Of a DNA stretch of 64,000 nucleotides, positions 18,230-27,154 are shown in pieces. The first letter of the stretch is position 1. Each line of letters starts with the position of its first letter. The DNA comes from Dasania phycosphaerae (GTDB lineage: Bacteria; Pseudomonadota; Gammaproteobacteria; Pseudomonadales; Dasaniaceae), in assembly GCF_026891035.1 (NCBI RefSeq), contig NZ_JAPTGG010000011.1, positions 1 to 64,000 on the forward strand, read 5' to 3'. The position numbers and the translations under genes were made by a program. Below the pieces are notes generated by a model, which made no database searches, was not told the origin of the DNA, and saw only the letters and a list, made by a program, of their open reading frames with translations.

Positions 18230-18374
18230 AAAAAAAACCCAGCGACGAAAACCGTGCTGGGTATAAGTAGTGTCTAAACATAGGGGATCAAGACACTGTG
18301 GAGACTTGGATGGGGAATGCATTGCATCCGCATGGTTACTGTGACGCCACTATTCAATACTAGTTCCATCCGCT
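18230..18374 (-). ncRNA. Tandem sRNA candidate, copy A (Spot 42/ErsA position)
   Basis: The minus strand reads as a compact sRNA. A TAAATAAT -10-like box lies at 18380-18387. A 5' GGATGG can pair with CCATCC about 70 nt later. A hairpin follows with stem GTGTCT/AGACAC (18270-18275 with 18291-18296) and AUCCCCU in its loop. A terminator hairpin CCCAGC/GCTGGG (18238-18261) ends in eight or more U. Copy B has the same architecture with compensatory stem changes. No ORF is conserved between the two. Function is inferred only: a trans-acting regulator using the C-rich loop. Confidence 0.7.
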
Positions 18375-18387
18375 ATCAAATTATTTA

Positions 18388-18440
18388 CTCTTGCCGCTTA
18401 CAGCTTATCGCTTGCCGCTGTTAAGCGCCCAGCGCTTAAC
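18388..18440. repeat. Palindrome plus degenerate heptads
   Basis: On the minus strand TTAAGCGC-TGGG-CGCTTAA is followed by heptads of the GNNGYAA type (GCGGCAA, GCGATAA, GCTGTAA, GCGGCAA), ending at the -10 box of sRNA copy A. A near-identical unit (18608-18667) precedes copy B, so the sRNA gene and the repeat were probably duplicated together. Confidence 0.65.
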
Positions 18441-18451
18441 TCCACCCCCAT

Positions 18452-18594
18452 AAAAAAACCCGGTCACGATTAACGCGCCGGGTCTAAAATGCGCCCTTAG
18501 GGGATGGGCGCTGTTCAGGGAGATCAGATCAAAAACAATGAATATTTCCGTTCTGCATACTCTGACGCCCTACTTCTAACTTGGTTCCATCTCC
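18452..18594 (-). ncRNA. Tandem sRNA candidate, copy B
   Basis: Same design as copy A, read on the minus strand. There is a TAAATAAT box at 18600-18607. A 5' GGGAGAT can pair with ATCTCCC. The second hairpin has stem GCGCCC/GGGCGC (18491-18496 with 18506-18511) and loop ATCCCCTAA. The terminator (18459-18482, exactly 24 nt as in copy A) is followed by seven U. The two copies share GATGGAAC, GGCGTCA and AUCCCCU, while the helices differ by paired substitutions. That is strong evidence for a conserved RNA structure. Confidence 0.7.
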
Positions 18595-18607
18595 CCCAAA
18601 TTATTTA

Positions 18608-18667
18608 CCCTTGCCTCTTGCGGCTTAGAGCTTGCCACTGTTAAGCGCCCAGCGCTTAACTTTGAAG
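18608..18667. repeat. Palindrome plus degenerate heptads (second copy)
   Basis: This is the second copy of the palindrome (TTAAGCGC/GCGCTTAA) followed by GGCAAG-type heptads, placed just upstream of the promoter of sRNA copy B. It is the same arrangement as at 18388-18440. Confidence 0.65.
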
Positions 18668-18670
18668 CAT

Positions 18671-18698
18671 AAAAAAACCCAGCACTAGGCTGGGTTTT
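18671..18698 (-). terminator. Terminator after rpmG
   Basis: AACCCAGC-ACTAG-GCTGGGTT with a run of seven U on the minus strand, placed 18 bases after the rpmG stop codon. Confidence 0.9.
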
Positions 18699-18715
18699 AG
18701 AGGCGTTAATTAAGC

Positions 18716-18886
18716 TTACTTAATTTTCGCTTCTTTGTATTCTACGTGCTTACGAACAACAGGATCATACTTCTTGAACAACATCTTATCAGGAGTGTTG
18801 CGCTTGTTTTTGTCTGTTGTGTAAAAGTGACCGGTGCCGGCAGTTGAAACCAGACGGATGAGGTCGCGTGCGCCTTTTTTAGCCAT
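18716..18886 (-). CDS. rpmG: 50S ribosomal protein L33
   Basis: A 56-codon gene coding for a short basic protein. It begins MAKKGARDLIRLVS, contains 'GTGHFYTTDKNKRN' and ends 'HVEYKEAKIK', which is the L33 pattern without the four zinc-binding cysteines (the C-minus, zinc-independent form). An AAGGAG ribosome-binding site precedes the ATG. It lies 11 bases downstream of rpmB, forming the usual rpmBG pair, and is followed by its own terminator. Confidence 0.97.
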   Translation of the reverse strand: MAKKGARDLIRLVSTAGTGHFYTTDKNKRNTPDKMLFKKYDPVVRKHVEYKEAKIK

Positions 18887-18897
18887 GATCTAGCTCC

Positions 18898-19134
18898 TTA
18901 AACCTTTTCGCCACGAGCACGGATGTCAGCTAATACTGCATCTATACCCTTTTTATCGATGATACGCATACCTTTGCTGGTAACACGTAATGAAACAAAG
19001 CGTTTTTCAGCCTCAACCCAAAAACGGTGTTGGTGCAAGTTAGGTAAAAAACGACGCTTAGTGCGGTTTTTAGCGTGGGAAACGTTGTTTCCTGTTACTG
19101 GACGTTTGCCGGTAACTTGACATACTTTAGACAT
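18898..19134 (-). CDS. rpmB: 50S ribosomal protein L28
   Basis: A 78-residue ribosomal protein starting MSKVCQVTGKRP, with 'NNVSHAKNRTKRRFLPNLH' and a basic C-terminal half, the full L28 pattern. I took the ATG giving MSKVC because L28 proteins begin there; an upstream in-frame codon would add nine residues. It is first in the rpmB-rpmG operon and convergent with nothing nearby. The 230 bases upstream should hold its promoter. Confidence 0.97.
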   Translation of the reverse strand: MSKVCQVTGKRPVTGNNVSHAKNRTKRRFLPNLHQHRFWVEAEKRFVSLRVTSKGMRIIDKKGIDAVLADIRARGEKV

Positions 19135-19367
19135 GAGCTGAGCGCCCCTTTCAAATAGCAAATTAAAACTGGTGAGCCGGGCAAGCTACAAGGTCTATCC
19201 ATACTCAAAGAGCACTTTTTGGAGACTGTATGTGATCTCTATGTAGACCACCCCGAACAGAGCGCGACTTTATACCAGAACAGCTACCCCATATCAACCG
19301 AATGGAGAGAATTTAGCCAATTTAGCCCAATTTTCAGCCCAAAGCGGCTAATTAGCTCCATCCGGCC

Positions 19368-20042
19368 TCACAACAATCCGCGCTCGGCAAAAGACAGCGC
19401 CTCACCATCACCCACCACTATATGATCCAACACCCGTATTTCCACCGTCGCCAACGCCTCACATAAACGCTGGGTAATACGCTGGTCAGCTTGGCTGGGC
19501 TCGGCTACGCCACTGGGGTGATTATGGGCGAGGATAACAGCCGCAGCGTTATGTTTTAACGCCAACTTCACCACTTCGCGAGGGTAGACCGACGCCGCAT
19601 CTATGGTGCCGTAAAACAGCGGCTCGTAGTGTATAACCCGATGCTGGCTATCCAACAGCAGGCAGGCAAAGACCTCGCGGTGCTCATCCCTAAGGCAGGC
19701 GCGTAAATACTCACGGGTTAATTGGGGGCTGGTCAGCGCGTTAGACCGCCGCAGCTGTTCGCCCAAGTGACGGCGCGACATCTCCAACACCGCCTGCAGC
19801 TGGGTGTACTTGGCGGCACCTAAGCCCTTGGCGGCACAGAACTGATTTAAGTCGGTATTGAGCAGCTGCCGCAAGCCGCCAAAGGACTCCAGTAAATAGC
19901 GCGCCAAATCCACTGCGCTCATACCTTTGGTGCCGGTGCGTAAAAATATGGCTAATAATTCTGCGTCCGATAAGGCCGCAGCGCCTCTAGCTAACAGTTT
20001 TTCTCGGGGCCGCTCAGCCGCGGGCCAGTCTGTAATTGCCAT
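19368..20042 (-). CDS. radC: RadC/YicR JAB-domain protein
   Basis: A 224-residue protein with an N-terminal helix-hairpin-helix region ('PREKLLARGAAALSDAELLAIFLRTGTKG') and a C-terminal MPN/JAB domain carrying the zinc motif HNHPSGxxxPSxxD near residue 175. The true role of RadC proteins is unsettled; the early repair assignment has been withdrawn. Start chosen at the ATG behind GGAGTGG, giving MAITDWP. It is divergent from coaBC, the standard order in pseudomonads and enterobacteria. Confidence 0.94.
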   Translation of the reverse strand: MAITDWPAAERPREKLLARGAAALSDAELLAIFLRTGTKGMSAVDLARYLLESFGGLRQLLNTDLNQFCAAKGLGAAKYTQLQAVLEMSRRHLGEQLRRSNALTSPQLTREYLRACLRDEHREVFACLLLDSQHRVIHYEPLFYGTIDAASVYPREVVKLALKHNAAAVILAHNHPSGVAEPSQADQRITQRLCEALATVEIRVLDHIVVGDGEALSFAERGLL

Positions 20043-20158
20043 CACCACTCCTTGTTTAGGCTTTATTCGTGCAATCCCCTGCACAGTTACTTACAATTCG
20101 CTGTTATTATGCAGCGCTTAATTTACTCCTTTATTGATTACTGGTCGACCCACAACCC

Positions 20159-21370
20159 ATGCAGCAATTAAACAACAAGCACATATTATTAGGCGTGACC
20201 GGCGGCATAGCGGCCTATAAAGCAGCCGAGCTAATACGCCGCCTCAAAGAGCACGGCGCCCATGTGCAAGTGGTTATGACTAAGGCCGCGCAGGAGTTTA
20301 TTACCCCACTGACCCTGCAAGCCCTATCGGGCAACCCGGTACACACCAGCCTGCTAGACCCTGAAGCCGAAGCGGCCATGGGCCATATAGAACTGGCCCG
20401 CTGGGCCGACCTAGTGCTGGTAGCCCCGGCCTCTGCTGACTTTATGGCCAGGCTAACCAACGGCCAAGCCGACGACTTACTCACTACTTTATGCTTGGCC
20501 ACCGATGCGCCTATAGCCATCGCCCCGGCCATGAACCAGGCCATGTGGCGAGACGCCGCCACCCAAAGCAATGCCGCTACCCTACAGGCCCAGCAGGTCA
20601 CTCTGTTTGGTCCCGGCGAAGGCGAGCAAGCCTGCGGCGATATAGGCCCCGGCCGCATGCTAGAGCCCGACCACATAGCCCAACTGACTGCCCAGCAATT
20701 TGCCAGCGGCAGCTTAGACGGCGTTAAGCTAGTGATTACCGCAGGCCCCACCATAGAGGCCATAGACCCGGTGCGTTTTATTAGCAACCACAGCTCCGGC
20801 AAGATGGGCTTTGCGCTAGCGCAAGCCGCCATAGACGCCGGTGCCAGCGTCACCCTGGTAGCCGGCCCGGTACACCTAGCCACCCCCGAACGCTGCCAGC
20901 GCATCAATGTACAAAGCGCCGAGCAAATGCTACAGGCCGTTAACGAACAACTTGATAGCTGCGATATTTTTATAGGCTGCGCCGCGGTTGCCGATTACCG
21001 CCCCGCCACCGTCGCCGAGCAAAAAATTAAAAAGAACGACGACAGCATGAGCATCACCCTAGTGCGTAACCCCGATATTATTAGCGTAGTGGCTAAACAT
21101 CAGCCCCGCCCCTTTTGCGTAGGTTTTGCCGCCGAAACTGAAAACCTCATCGCCCATGCGCAACAAAAGCGCATACGCAAAAACTTGGATATGATTATTG
21201 CCAACGATGTGGCTAACAGTGCAATAGGCTTTAACAGTGATAACAATGCCGCCACCTTGATCACCGCCCAAGGCGAGCACAGCCTGGCACTGGCCAGCAA
21301 AACACAGCTGGCGCGGGCAGCCATCGCCCACATAGCACAGCAGTTTAAAGCGGGTAATAAACCAGCCTAG
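20159..21370 (+). CDS. coaBC: Bifunctional phosphopantothenoylcysteine decarboxylase/synthetase
   Basis: A 403-residue coenzyme A biosynthesis enzyme. The N-terminal CoaC flavoprotein domain has 'LLGVTGGIAAYKAAELIRRL', the catalytic His region and 'APAMNQAMW', with the substrate-clamp cysteine in 'GEQACGDIGPGRM'. The C-terminal CoaB domain starts near residue 190 ('LVITAGPTIEAIDPVRFISNHSSGKMG') and includes 'KIKKN' and 'GFAAETEN'. In related genomes dut lies between coaBC and algC; here only 79 bases separate them and dut is absent. Confidence 0.96.
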   Translation: MQQLNNKHILLGVTGGIAAYKAAELIRRLKEHGAHVQVVMTKAAQEFITPLTLQALSGNPVHTSLLDPEAEAAMGHIELARWADLVLVAPASADFMARLTNGQADDLLTTLCLATDAPIAIAPAMNQAMWRDAATQSNAATLQAQQVTLFGPGEGEQACGDIGPGRMLEPDHIAQLTAQQFASGSLDGVKLVITAGPTIEAIDPVRFISNHSSGKMGFALAQAAIDAGASVTLVAGPVHLATPERCQRINVQSAEQMLQAVNEQLDSCDIFIGCAAVADYRPATVAEQKIKKNDDSMSITLVRNPDIISVVAKHQPRPFCVGFAAETENLIAHAQQKRIRKNLDMIIANDVANSAIGFNSDNNAATLITAQGEHSLALASKTQLARAAIAHIAQQFKAGNKPA

Positions 21371-21449
21371 GCGCGAGCGGTCACTAAACCCAAAGGCGAG
21401 ATAGACTGGACAAGGGCGCTAACAGCTCCCATTATTTAACACCTAACCG

Positions 21450-23969
21450 ATGAGCTCTTTTTACGGGCAGCTGCCCAGATGGATAGTTATGGCTAAGCAA
21501 AAAAATAATAACAAAACCCCCACCGCAAAACCGCAAGACGCCATTAAGACCAACTTTATACGTTGCGCCTTAATAAGCCTGTTGGCAGTATGCGGCAGCT
21601 TTATCTACCTGGGCCTTATAGAGCAGCCCAAGTCCCAGCATAGTCAGCTCAACAACCTAGCCAATCGCCTAGCCGACAACCAAGTATTATTGCTTAATCA
21701 AGCTATAGACGATATTCAACGGCGCGCCAACCACTATGCCAAAAACCCGCAGCTATTAGCCGCCCTAGAAAACGGCGACTCTGCACGCTTAGTGACGTTT
21801 CAAATTGAAATTCAGCGCAGCTTTCCCCAAGCCATCAGCGCCAAGCTCATCCCCTTAGGCTCGCTAGGTATCGCCGGGCTGGATAAACAGCAAGCCGCCC
21901 TGCGCAACAACATAGAGCTAGATATGCTCAGGCGAGTCAGCAACGATGAGAAAGTGGCCATAGAGTCCTACCGCAGCAATAAACTCTCACTATTTACTTT
22001 TGCCGAAGCCATACAAGGCAAGGGCAAAAAATACGCCGCTGGCGCCCTGCTTATTAGCTATAACAATACCCTCTTGCACGAGCTGCTAAGCCTAGTCGAT
22101 AGCAACCTGGGGCAAACCACCTTGGTACAAACACTGAGCGGCAACAGCACCTTGGTTAAAATTGGTGATGCAGCGAGTAATGCCCCCACCATCAATCGCA
22201 GCACCGCGGTTAATCACTGGCAGCTTAGCTTCACGCCTTCAGCACAACTGGTCGCCAGCCTTAAACCAGCCATACCCCTGATTTGGATATTATTGGCCAT
22301 TGCTATCATCGCCATATTAGCTGCCACAGCGCTGACCCTAAGCGGTATCAAAAAAGCGATTAGCGACAACCTCGCCCTGCTGGCGGCCTATAGCAAAGGG
22401 CCTTTTAGCCTGCCCGGCTTTGAGGAAACCGCCCAGCAGTTGCAAGACGACAGGCAAAAACTGGAAGCGCAAGCCAAAAGAAAAGCCGCGGCCGCCAAAC
22501 CGGCAGAGCAGCCAGACGAAACCGCTGATGTTAATCCTGTAGCTGCCATCGCCGCCGAAATCGACAACGACGCAAGCCAGCCACCGGCACTACCACAGGA
22601 TATACCCGCCACCATTTTTAGAGCCTACGATATACGCGGCATAGCCGACCAAGAGCTCACCGACGAACACTGCCACGCCATAGGCCTGGCCATAGGCAGT
22701 GAAGCCCGCGACCAAGGCCAAGAGGCGCTGCTGGTCGCCGCCGATGGCCGCCACAGCTCGCCGCGTATACGCGACGCCCTGGCCAAGGGTATACAAGCCA
22801 GTGGCTGCGATGTCATAGACATAGGCATGGTGCCCAGCCCGCTGCTGTACTTTGCCACTCACCAATTAGAAACCCAAAGCGGGGTTATGATTACCGGCAG
22901 CCACAACCCCGCCGAATACAATGGTTTAAAAGTAGTGATTGCTGGCCATACCCTCTCCGCCGAGGGCATTACTGCCCTGCGTGAGCGCATAGTCAACAAT
23001 AAGCTACACAGCGGCAAAGGCGCCTACCGCACTGAGGCCATAGAAGAGGAATACATCGATTATATTATTAACGATGTCGCCATCGCCCAGCCGCTAAAAA
23101 TTGTTATCGATGCCGGCAATGGCGTCACCGGCAATATAGCCCCGCGCCTGTTTGAAGAACTGGGTTGTGAAGTGATCCCACTTTACTGCGAGGTGGACGG
23201 TGACTTCCCCAACCACCACCCCGACCCTACAGTGGCGGCCAACCTGCAGGATTTAATCGCCAAAGTTAAAGAAGAGGGCGCCGACCTAGGCATAGCTTTT
23301 GATGGCGACGGTGATCGCCTGGGTGTAGTCACCGCCGAGGGCAATATCGTCCCCGCTGATCGTTTACTGATGTTACTGGCGCAGGATGTGGTCTCCCGCA
23401 ATCCCGGCGCCGATGTTATTTTTGACGTCAAATGCACCCGCAGCCTCAATAGCTTAATCAGCAATTATGGCGGCCGCCCCATTATGTGGAAAACCGGCCA
23501 CTCCTTTATGAAAGAAAAAATGCTAGAGACCGGCGCGCTATTAGGCGGCGAGTTTAGCGGCCATATTTTCTTTAAAGAGCGCTGGTTTGGCTTTGACGAC
23601 GGCATGTATGCCGCCGCGCGTTTAATAGAGATTTTAAGCACCACCGACCCCGACCTGGATGCACAGCTCAGCGCATTCCCGTTAATGGTAAGCACAGCCG
23701 AATTAAAAGTAGCCAGCGATGAACAACGCAAGTTCAGTATTATTGAACAGCTCACCCAGCAGGGCCAATTTGAAAACGGCAAAATCACTACCTTAGATGG
23801 GGTGAGGGTAGACTTTAATGATGGCTGGGGTTTGGTTAGGGCCTCAAACACCACACCGATATTGGTGCTACGTTTTGAAGCCAAAGATCAGCAAACCCTG
23901 CAAAACATCCAGCAGATCTTTAAACAACAACTCAGCAATATAGACAACAGCTTACAGTTTGATTTTTAA
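21450..23969 (+). CDS. algC: Phosphomannomutase/phosphoglucomutase with membrane-anchored N-terminal extension
   Basis: An 839-residue long-form AlgC. Residues 1-385 are an extension with a TM helix at about 34-53, a periplasmic region and a second TM near 277-300, then an Ala/Glu/Lys-rich linker. The catalytic alpha-D-phosphohexomutase part begins 'IFRAYDIRG' near residue 389. It has the phosphoserine loop 'TGSHNPAEYNGLK', the metal loop 'DGDGDR' and the sugar loop 'GGEFSGH'. It interconverts Man-6-P/Man-1-P and Glc-6-P/Glc-1-P for EPS and LPS. The start may instead be the ATG at 21489 (MAKQKNN). Long N-terminal versions occur in several pseudomonads. Confidence 0.93.
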   Translation: MSSFYGQLPRWIVMAKQKNNNKTPTAKPQDAIKTNFIRCALISLLAVCGSFIYLGLIEQPKSQHSQLNNLANRLADNQVLLLNQAIDDIQRRANHYAKNPQLLAALENGDSARLVTFQIEIQRSFPQAISAKLIPLGSLGIAGLDKQQAALRNNIELDMLRRVSNDEKVAIESYRSNKLSLFTFAEAIQGKGKKYAAGALLISYNNTLLHELLSLVDSNLGQTTLVQTLSGNSTLVKIGDAASNAPTINRSTAVNHWQLSFTPSAQLVASLKPAIPLIWILLAIAIIAILAATALTLSGIKKAISDNLALLAAYSKGPFSLPGFEETAQQLQDDRQKLEAQAKRKAAAAKPAEQPDETADVNPVAAIAAEIDNDASQPPALPQDIPATIFRAYDIRGIADQELTDEHCHAIGLAIGSEARDQGQEALLVAADGRHSSPRIRDALAKGIQASGCDVIDIGMVPSPLLYFATHQLETQSGVMITGSHNPAEYNGLKVVIAGHTLSAEGITALRERIVNNKLHSGKGAYRTEAIEEEYIDYIINDVAIAQPLKIVIDAGNGVTGNIAPRLFEELGCEVIPLYCEVDGDFPNHHPDPTVAANLQDLIAKVKEEGADLGIAFDGDGDRLGVVTAEGNIVPADRLLMLLAQDVVSRNPGADVIFDVKCTRSLNSLISNYGGRPIMWKTGHSFMKEKMLETGALLGGEFSGHIFFKERWFGFDDGMYAAARLIEILSTTDPDLDAQLSAFPLMVSTAELKVASDEQRKFSIIEQLTQQGQFENGKITTLDGVRVDFNDGWGLVRASNTTPILVLRFEAKDQQTLQNIQQIFKQQLSNIDNSLQFDF

Positions 23970-24062
23970 CCCTTGTTTTATTGCGGCGCTTTCTTCGCAC
24001 TAGCTATCGCAGTGTTTTAGCGCCCGCGCTACAATAGCGCCTTTTTACCGTTAAGGACTACC

Positions 24063-24962
24063 ATGTCGCTCTCCAGAGATGCCGCCACCAATATTGCCAA
24101 CGTACTCACCGAGGCACTGCCCTACATACAGCAATTTATAGGCAAAACTATCGTGGTTAAATTTGGCGGCAACGCCATGGTAGATGACGACCTCAAACAA
24201 CAATTTGCCCGTGATATCGTGCTAATGAAACTGGTAGGCATGAACCCAGTAGTGGTACACGGCGGCGGCCCGCAAATAGGCTCACTACTAGAGCGGCTCA
24301 ATATTGAATCGCATTTTGTTGACGGCATGCGCGTTACCGACAGCCAAACCATGGACGTAGTAGAGATGGTGCTGGGTGGCGCGGTCAACAAAGAAATTGT
24401 TAACCTGCTGAACAATATAGGCGGCAAAGCGGTTGGCATTACCGGCAAAGACGGCCATTTAATTCAAGCTAAAAAAATGACTGTTAATCACCAAACCCCT
24501 GAAATGACCGCCCCTGAAATTATCGATATAGGCCATGTAGGCGAAGTCGAAAAAATTAACACCGGCATATTAGACACACTGATTAATAGTGATTTTATTC
24601 CCGTGATTGCCCCCATAGGCGTGGGCGCCGATGGCGGTTCTTACAATATTAATGCCGACTTAGTGGCTGGCAAAATGGCCGAAGTATTAAAGGCCGAAAA
24701 ACTCATGCTGCTTACCAATATCGCCGGCTTAATGAACAAGCAAGGTGAGGTGTTAACCGGCCTGTCTACACCACAGGTTGATAGCTTAATTGCCGATGGC
24801 ACTATATATGGCGGCATGCTACCCAAAATTGGCTGCGCCCTCAGCGCTGTAAAAGCTGGTGTTAACAGCGCCCATATAATCGATGGCCGGGTACCTCACG
24901 CGGTGCTGCTAGAAATATTTACCGATGTTGGGGTGGGTACTAAAATCACCAACCAAAACTAA
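24063..24962 (+). CDS. argB: Acetylglutamate kinase
   Basis: A 299-residue enzyme phosphorylating N-acetylglutamate in arginine biosynthesis. Motifs are 'VVKFGGNAM' near residue 36, 'VVHGGGPQIG', 'GGAVNKEIVNLLN', 'NINADLVAGKMAE' and 'GGMLPKIGCALSAVKAG'. The N-terminal helix and length fit the hexameric, arginine-inhibited type. An AAGGA ribosome-binding site precedes the ATG. It follows algC by 93 bases, as in Pseudomonas. Confidence 0.97.
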   Translation: MSLSRDAATNIANVLTEALPYIQQFIGKTIVVKFGGNAMVDDDLKQQFARDIVLMKLVGMNPVVVHGGGPQIGSLLERLNIESHFVDGMRVTDSQTMDVVEMVLGGAVNKEIVNLLNNIGGKAVGITGKDGHLIQAKKMTVNHQTPEMTAPEIIDIGHVGEVEKINTGILDTLINSDFIPVIAPIGVGADGGSYNINADLVAGKMAEVLKAEKLMLLTNIAGLMNKQGEVLTGLSTPQVDSLIADGTIYGGMLPKIGCALSAVKAGVNSAHIIDGRVPHAVLLEIFTDVGVGTKITNQN

Positions 24963-25099
24963 GCACTACCCTAGCCTGCTACCTGTAGAGGTAGGCTAAG
25001 GGATAATGTTATTTATTTGTATTTCGCACACTTATTTTTATTGCAGCCCGAGCAACGAGTCGTTACGATGGCTGTTCAACCAATACAGACTCATTGGTC

Positions 25100-25702
25100 A
25101 TGACTAAAAAAACATCGCGCCGCCAACAAATTTTAGAATCCCTTGCCCATATGCTGGAAATCAGCCCGGGCGAACGCATCACTACCGCTAGGTTAGCGAA
25201 AGAGGTGGGCGTTTCTGAAGCCGCACTTTACCGCCACTTCCCCAGCAAATCGAAAATGTTCGAAGGCTTAATCGAGTTTATAGAAGAAACCATTTTTAGC
25301 CGGGTTAGCCTAATTTTAAATGACGAGCCGCAAGCGGTAGCCCGCTGCGAACTCATACTCACCTTGTTATTAGGCTTTAGCGAGCGCAACCCTGGGCTAT
25401 GCCGCATTTTAACGGGCGATGCCCTGGCTGGCGAAACCGAGCGCTTACGCAACCGCGTGGCGCAGTTTTATGACCGCCTAGAAACCCAGCTCAAACAGAT
25501 TTTACGCGAAGCCGAAATGCGCGAAGGGGTACGCACCACCCTACCGGTTAATATTGCCGCCAACTTATTGCTGAGCACCGCCGAAGGCCGCATCAGCCAA
25601 TTTGTACGCAGCGAGTTTCAGCGCAAGCCCACCGAAAACTGGCAATCACAATGGCCGGTACTGGTTAATGGTTTGATGAAGGAAGCCTTAGTTAGCAGCT
25701 AG
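25100..25702 (+). CDS. slmA: Nucleoid occlusion factor SlmA (TetR-type)
   Basis: A 200-residue TetR-family protein. The N-terminal helix-turn-helix is 'ERITTARLAKEVGVSEAALYRHFPSKSKMFEGLIEFIEETIF', identical in layout to SlmA/Ttk. The C-terminal half carries 'FSERNPGLCRILTGDAL' and 'EGRISQFVRSEFQRKPT', also SlmA-specific. SlmA binds dispersed chromosomal sites and blocks FtsZ assembly over the nucleoid. I chose the ATG at 25100 over an upstream TTG. Position before pyrE is conserved in gammaproteobacteria. Confidence 0.94.
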   Translation: MTKKTSRRQQILESLAHMLEISPGERITTARLAKEVGVSEAALYRHFPSKSKMFEGLIEFIEETIFSRVSLILNDEPQAVARCELILTLLLGFSERNPGLCRILTGDALAGETERLRNRVAQFYDRLETQLKQILREAEMREGVRTTLPVNIAANLLLSTAEGRISQFVRSEFQRKPTENWQSQWPVLVNGLMKEALVSS

Positions 25703-25804
25703 GCCAGCTAAAGCAAGAATTGTACAGACGCCACCACTGTATTAAGCAGCTTTAGCAGCAAGCCCGGGAACTGCCAAGCACTCCCAGGCACCCCCCAACA
25801 CTGA

Positions 25805-26482
25805 CTAGTAATAACTTTTTCTAACCGCCTTGGGTCGCGCCTGGCTGCGCAGGTGTATGCGATCTTGCAGGGTTTTAAACCTATCTATATCCCTAACAAA
25901 ACGCGCGCTAATAGCATCTACTTCGTTTTCGCGGGCAGTAATAGAATCTTCTATATCTTGTATTTCATCGAGCAGCACATTGATTTTTTCTACCAAAGCC
26001 TGAGGCACTTCGCGGTTGCGGCGCTCTATATCTGCTGCCCGGGCTTGCTCACGCTCTATCTCAGACTTCACCGAAGAGCGGTTAGACTTTAAGATACTAA
26101 TACGCACTTTCACGCTTTGGATGGCCCGTTCACGGGCGGCCTCTATATCCTCAATACTGCTGTAGCGCAGCATCAGGGATTTATCCCACTCTTCTAAACG
26201 GCGCTGCTCTTCTTTGCGCAAACGCTCTTGGGTTTGCGCGTTGTTTTTGTCCAGCAGCTCCTGGCCGGTTAACTGGCGTGGCACTCGCTCTATTAACTGG
26301 CCGCTTACCGTAATAATGTCATAGCCCAAGGGGGCGGCTTCAGGTGGCAGGCTATCGACAATCACCTTAACGCCTTTTTCGTTCACATAGCGATAATAGG
26401 TTTTAGTACTGTCGTCAGCATAAGCCAACATACAACCAGCACAAACTATGCTGCTCAATAATAGCTTTGGTAATTTCACCAC
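25805..26482 (-). CDS. DUF4124-type exported protein
   Basis: A 225-residue protein with a signal peptide (about MLAYA|DDS) followed by a short DUF4124 module 'YYRYVNEKGVKVIVDSLPPEAAPLGYDIIT'. A long charged coiled coil (about residues 75-205) follows, and the end is basic. The start appears to be GTG (GTGGTGAAA after ACAGG). The function is unknown. The DUF4124 module resembles a small periplasmic or peptidoglycan-facing domain. It is convergent with slmA and lies downstream of pyrE on the same strand. Confidence 0.85.
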   Translation of the reverse strand: MVKLPKLLLSSIVCAGCMLAYADDSTKTYYRYVNEKGVKVIVDSLPPEAAPLGYDIITVSGQLIERVPRQLTGQELLDKNNAQTQERLRKEEQRRLEEWDKSLMLRYSSIEDIEAARERAIQSVKVRISILKSNRSSVKSEIEREQARAADIERRNREVPQALVEKINVLLDEIQDIEDSITARENEVDAISARFVRDIDRFKTLQDRIHLRSQARPKAVRKSYY

Positions 26483-26515
26483 CTGTTTAATCCCATCCTG
26501 TCTGATTAATACTTG

Positions 26516-27154
26516 TTAAACACCATACTGCTGATAATAAGACTCTACTTTAGCCAACTCGTCGGCACTACCCTTATCACGCAAAAAGTTCATGATGTGC
26601 TGTAAATTAATAATGCTCACCACCGGTATATTATAGTCAGCCTCCACCTCTTGTATGGCCGACAATTCGCCCTTACCACGCTCTTGGCGATTAAGGCCTA
26701 TTACCACTGCCGCAGCCTCAGCCCCAGCAGCTTCTATCATTGTCATGACCTCACGTATGGCGGTGCCAGCAGTAATAACATCGTCAATAATCAGCACCTT
26801 GCCCTTTAACGGGGCACCCACTAATACGCCACCCTCACCGTGATCCTTGGCTTCTTTGCGATTATACACATAGGGCACATCGCGGCCATGGTGGTCAGCT
26901 AATGCGCAGGCGGTAGCCGCAGCCAGCGGTATACCCTTGTAAGCAGGCCCTAGGATAATATCAAACTCCACCCCTGACTCAACAATGGCCTGGGCATAGC
27001 AACGGCCCAATAACGCCAACGCAGCACCACTGCAAAATAGCCCGGCATTAAAAAAATAAGGGCTCACCCGCCCCGATTTTAAGGTGAATTCACCAAAGCA
27101 CAGGGCTTTTTGCCCAATGGCAAGCTCAATAAACTTTTGCTGGTAAGCGTGCAT
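26516..27154 (-). CDS. pyrE: Orotate phosphoribosyltransferase
   Basis: A 212-residue pyrimidine-biosynthesis enzyme converting orotate and PRPP to OMP. It shows 'LKSGRVSPYFFNAG' and 'GPAYKGIPLAAATA', the flexible loop 'RKEAKDHGEGG', and the PRPP motif 'VLIIDDVITAGTAIRE'. The start was picked at the second of two close ATGs because an AGGA lies six bases before it and the result matches the E. coli length (213). It is divergent from crc, as in Pseudomonas. Confidence 0.96.
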   Translation of the reverse strand: MHAYQQKFIELAIGQKALCFGEFTLKSGRVSPYFFNAGLFCSGAALALLGRCYAQAIVESGVEFDIILGPAYKGIPLAAATACALADHHGRDVPYVYNRKEAKDHGEGGVLVGAPLKGKVLIIDDVITAGTAIREVMTMIEAAGAEAAAVVIGLNRQERGKGELSAIQEVEADYNIPVVSIINLQHIMNFLRDKGSADELAKVESYYQQYGV

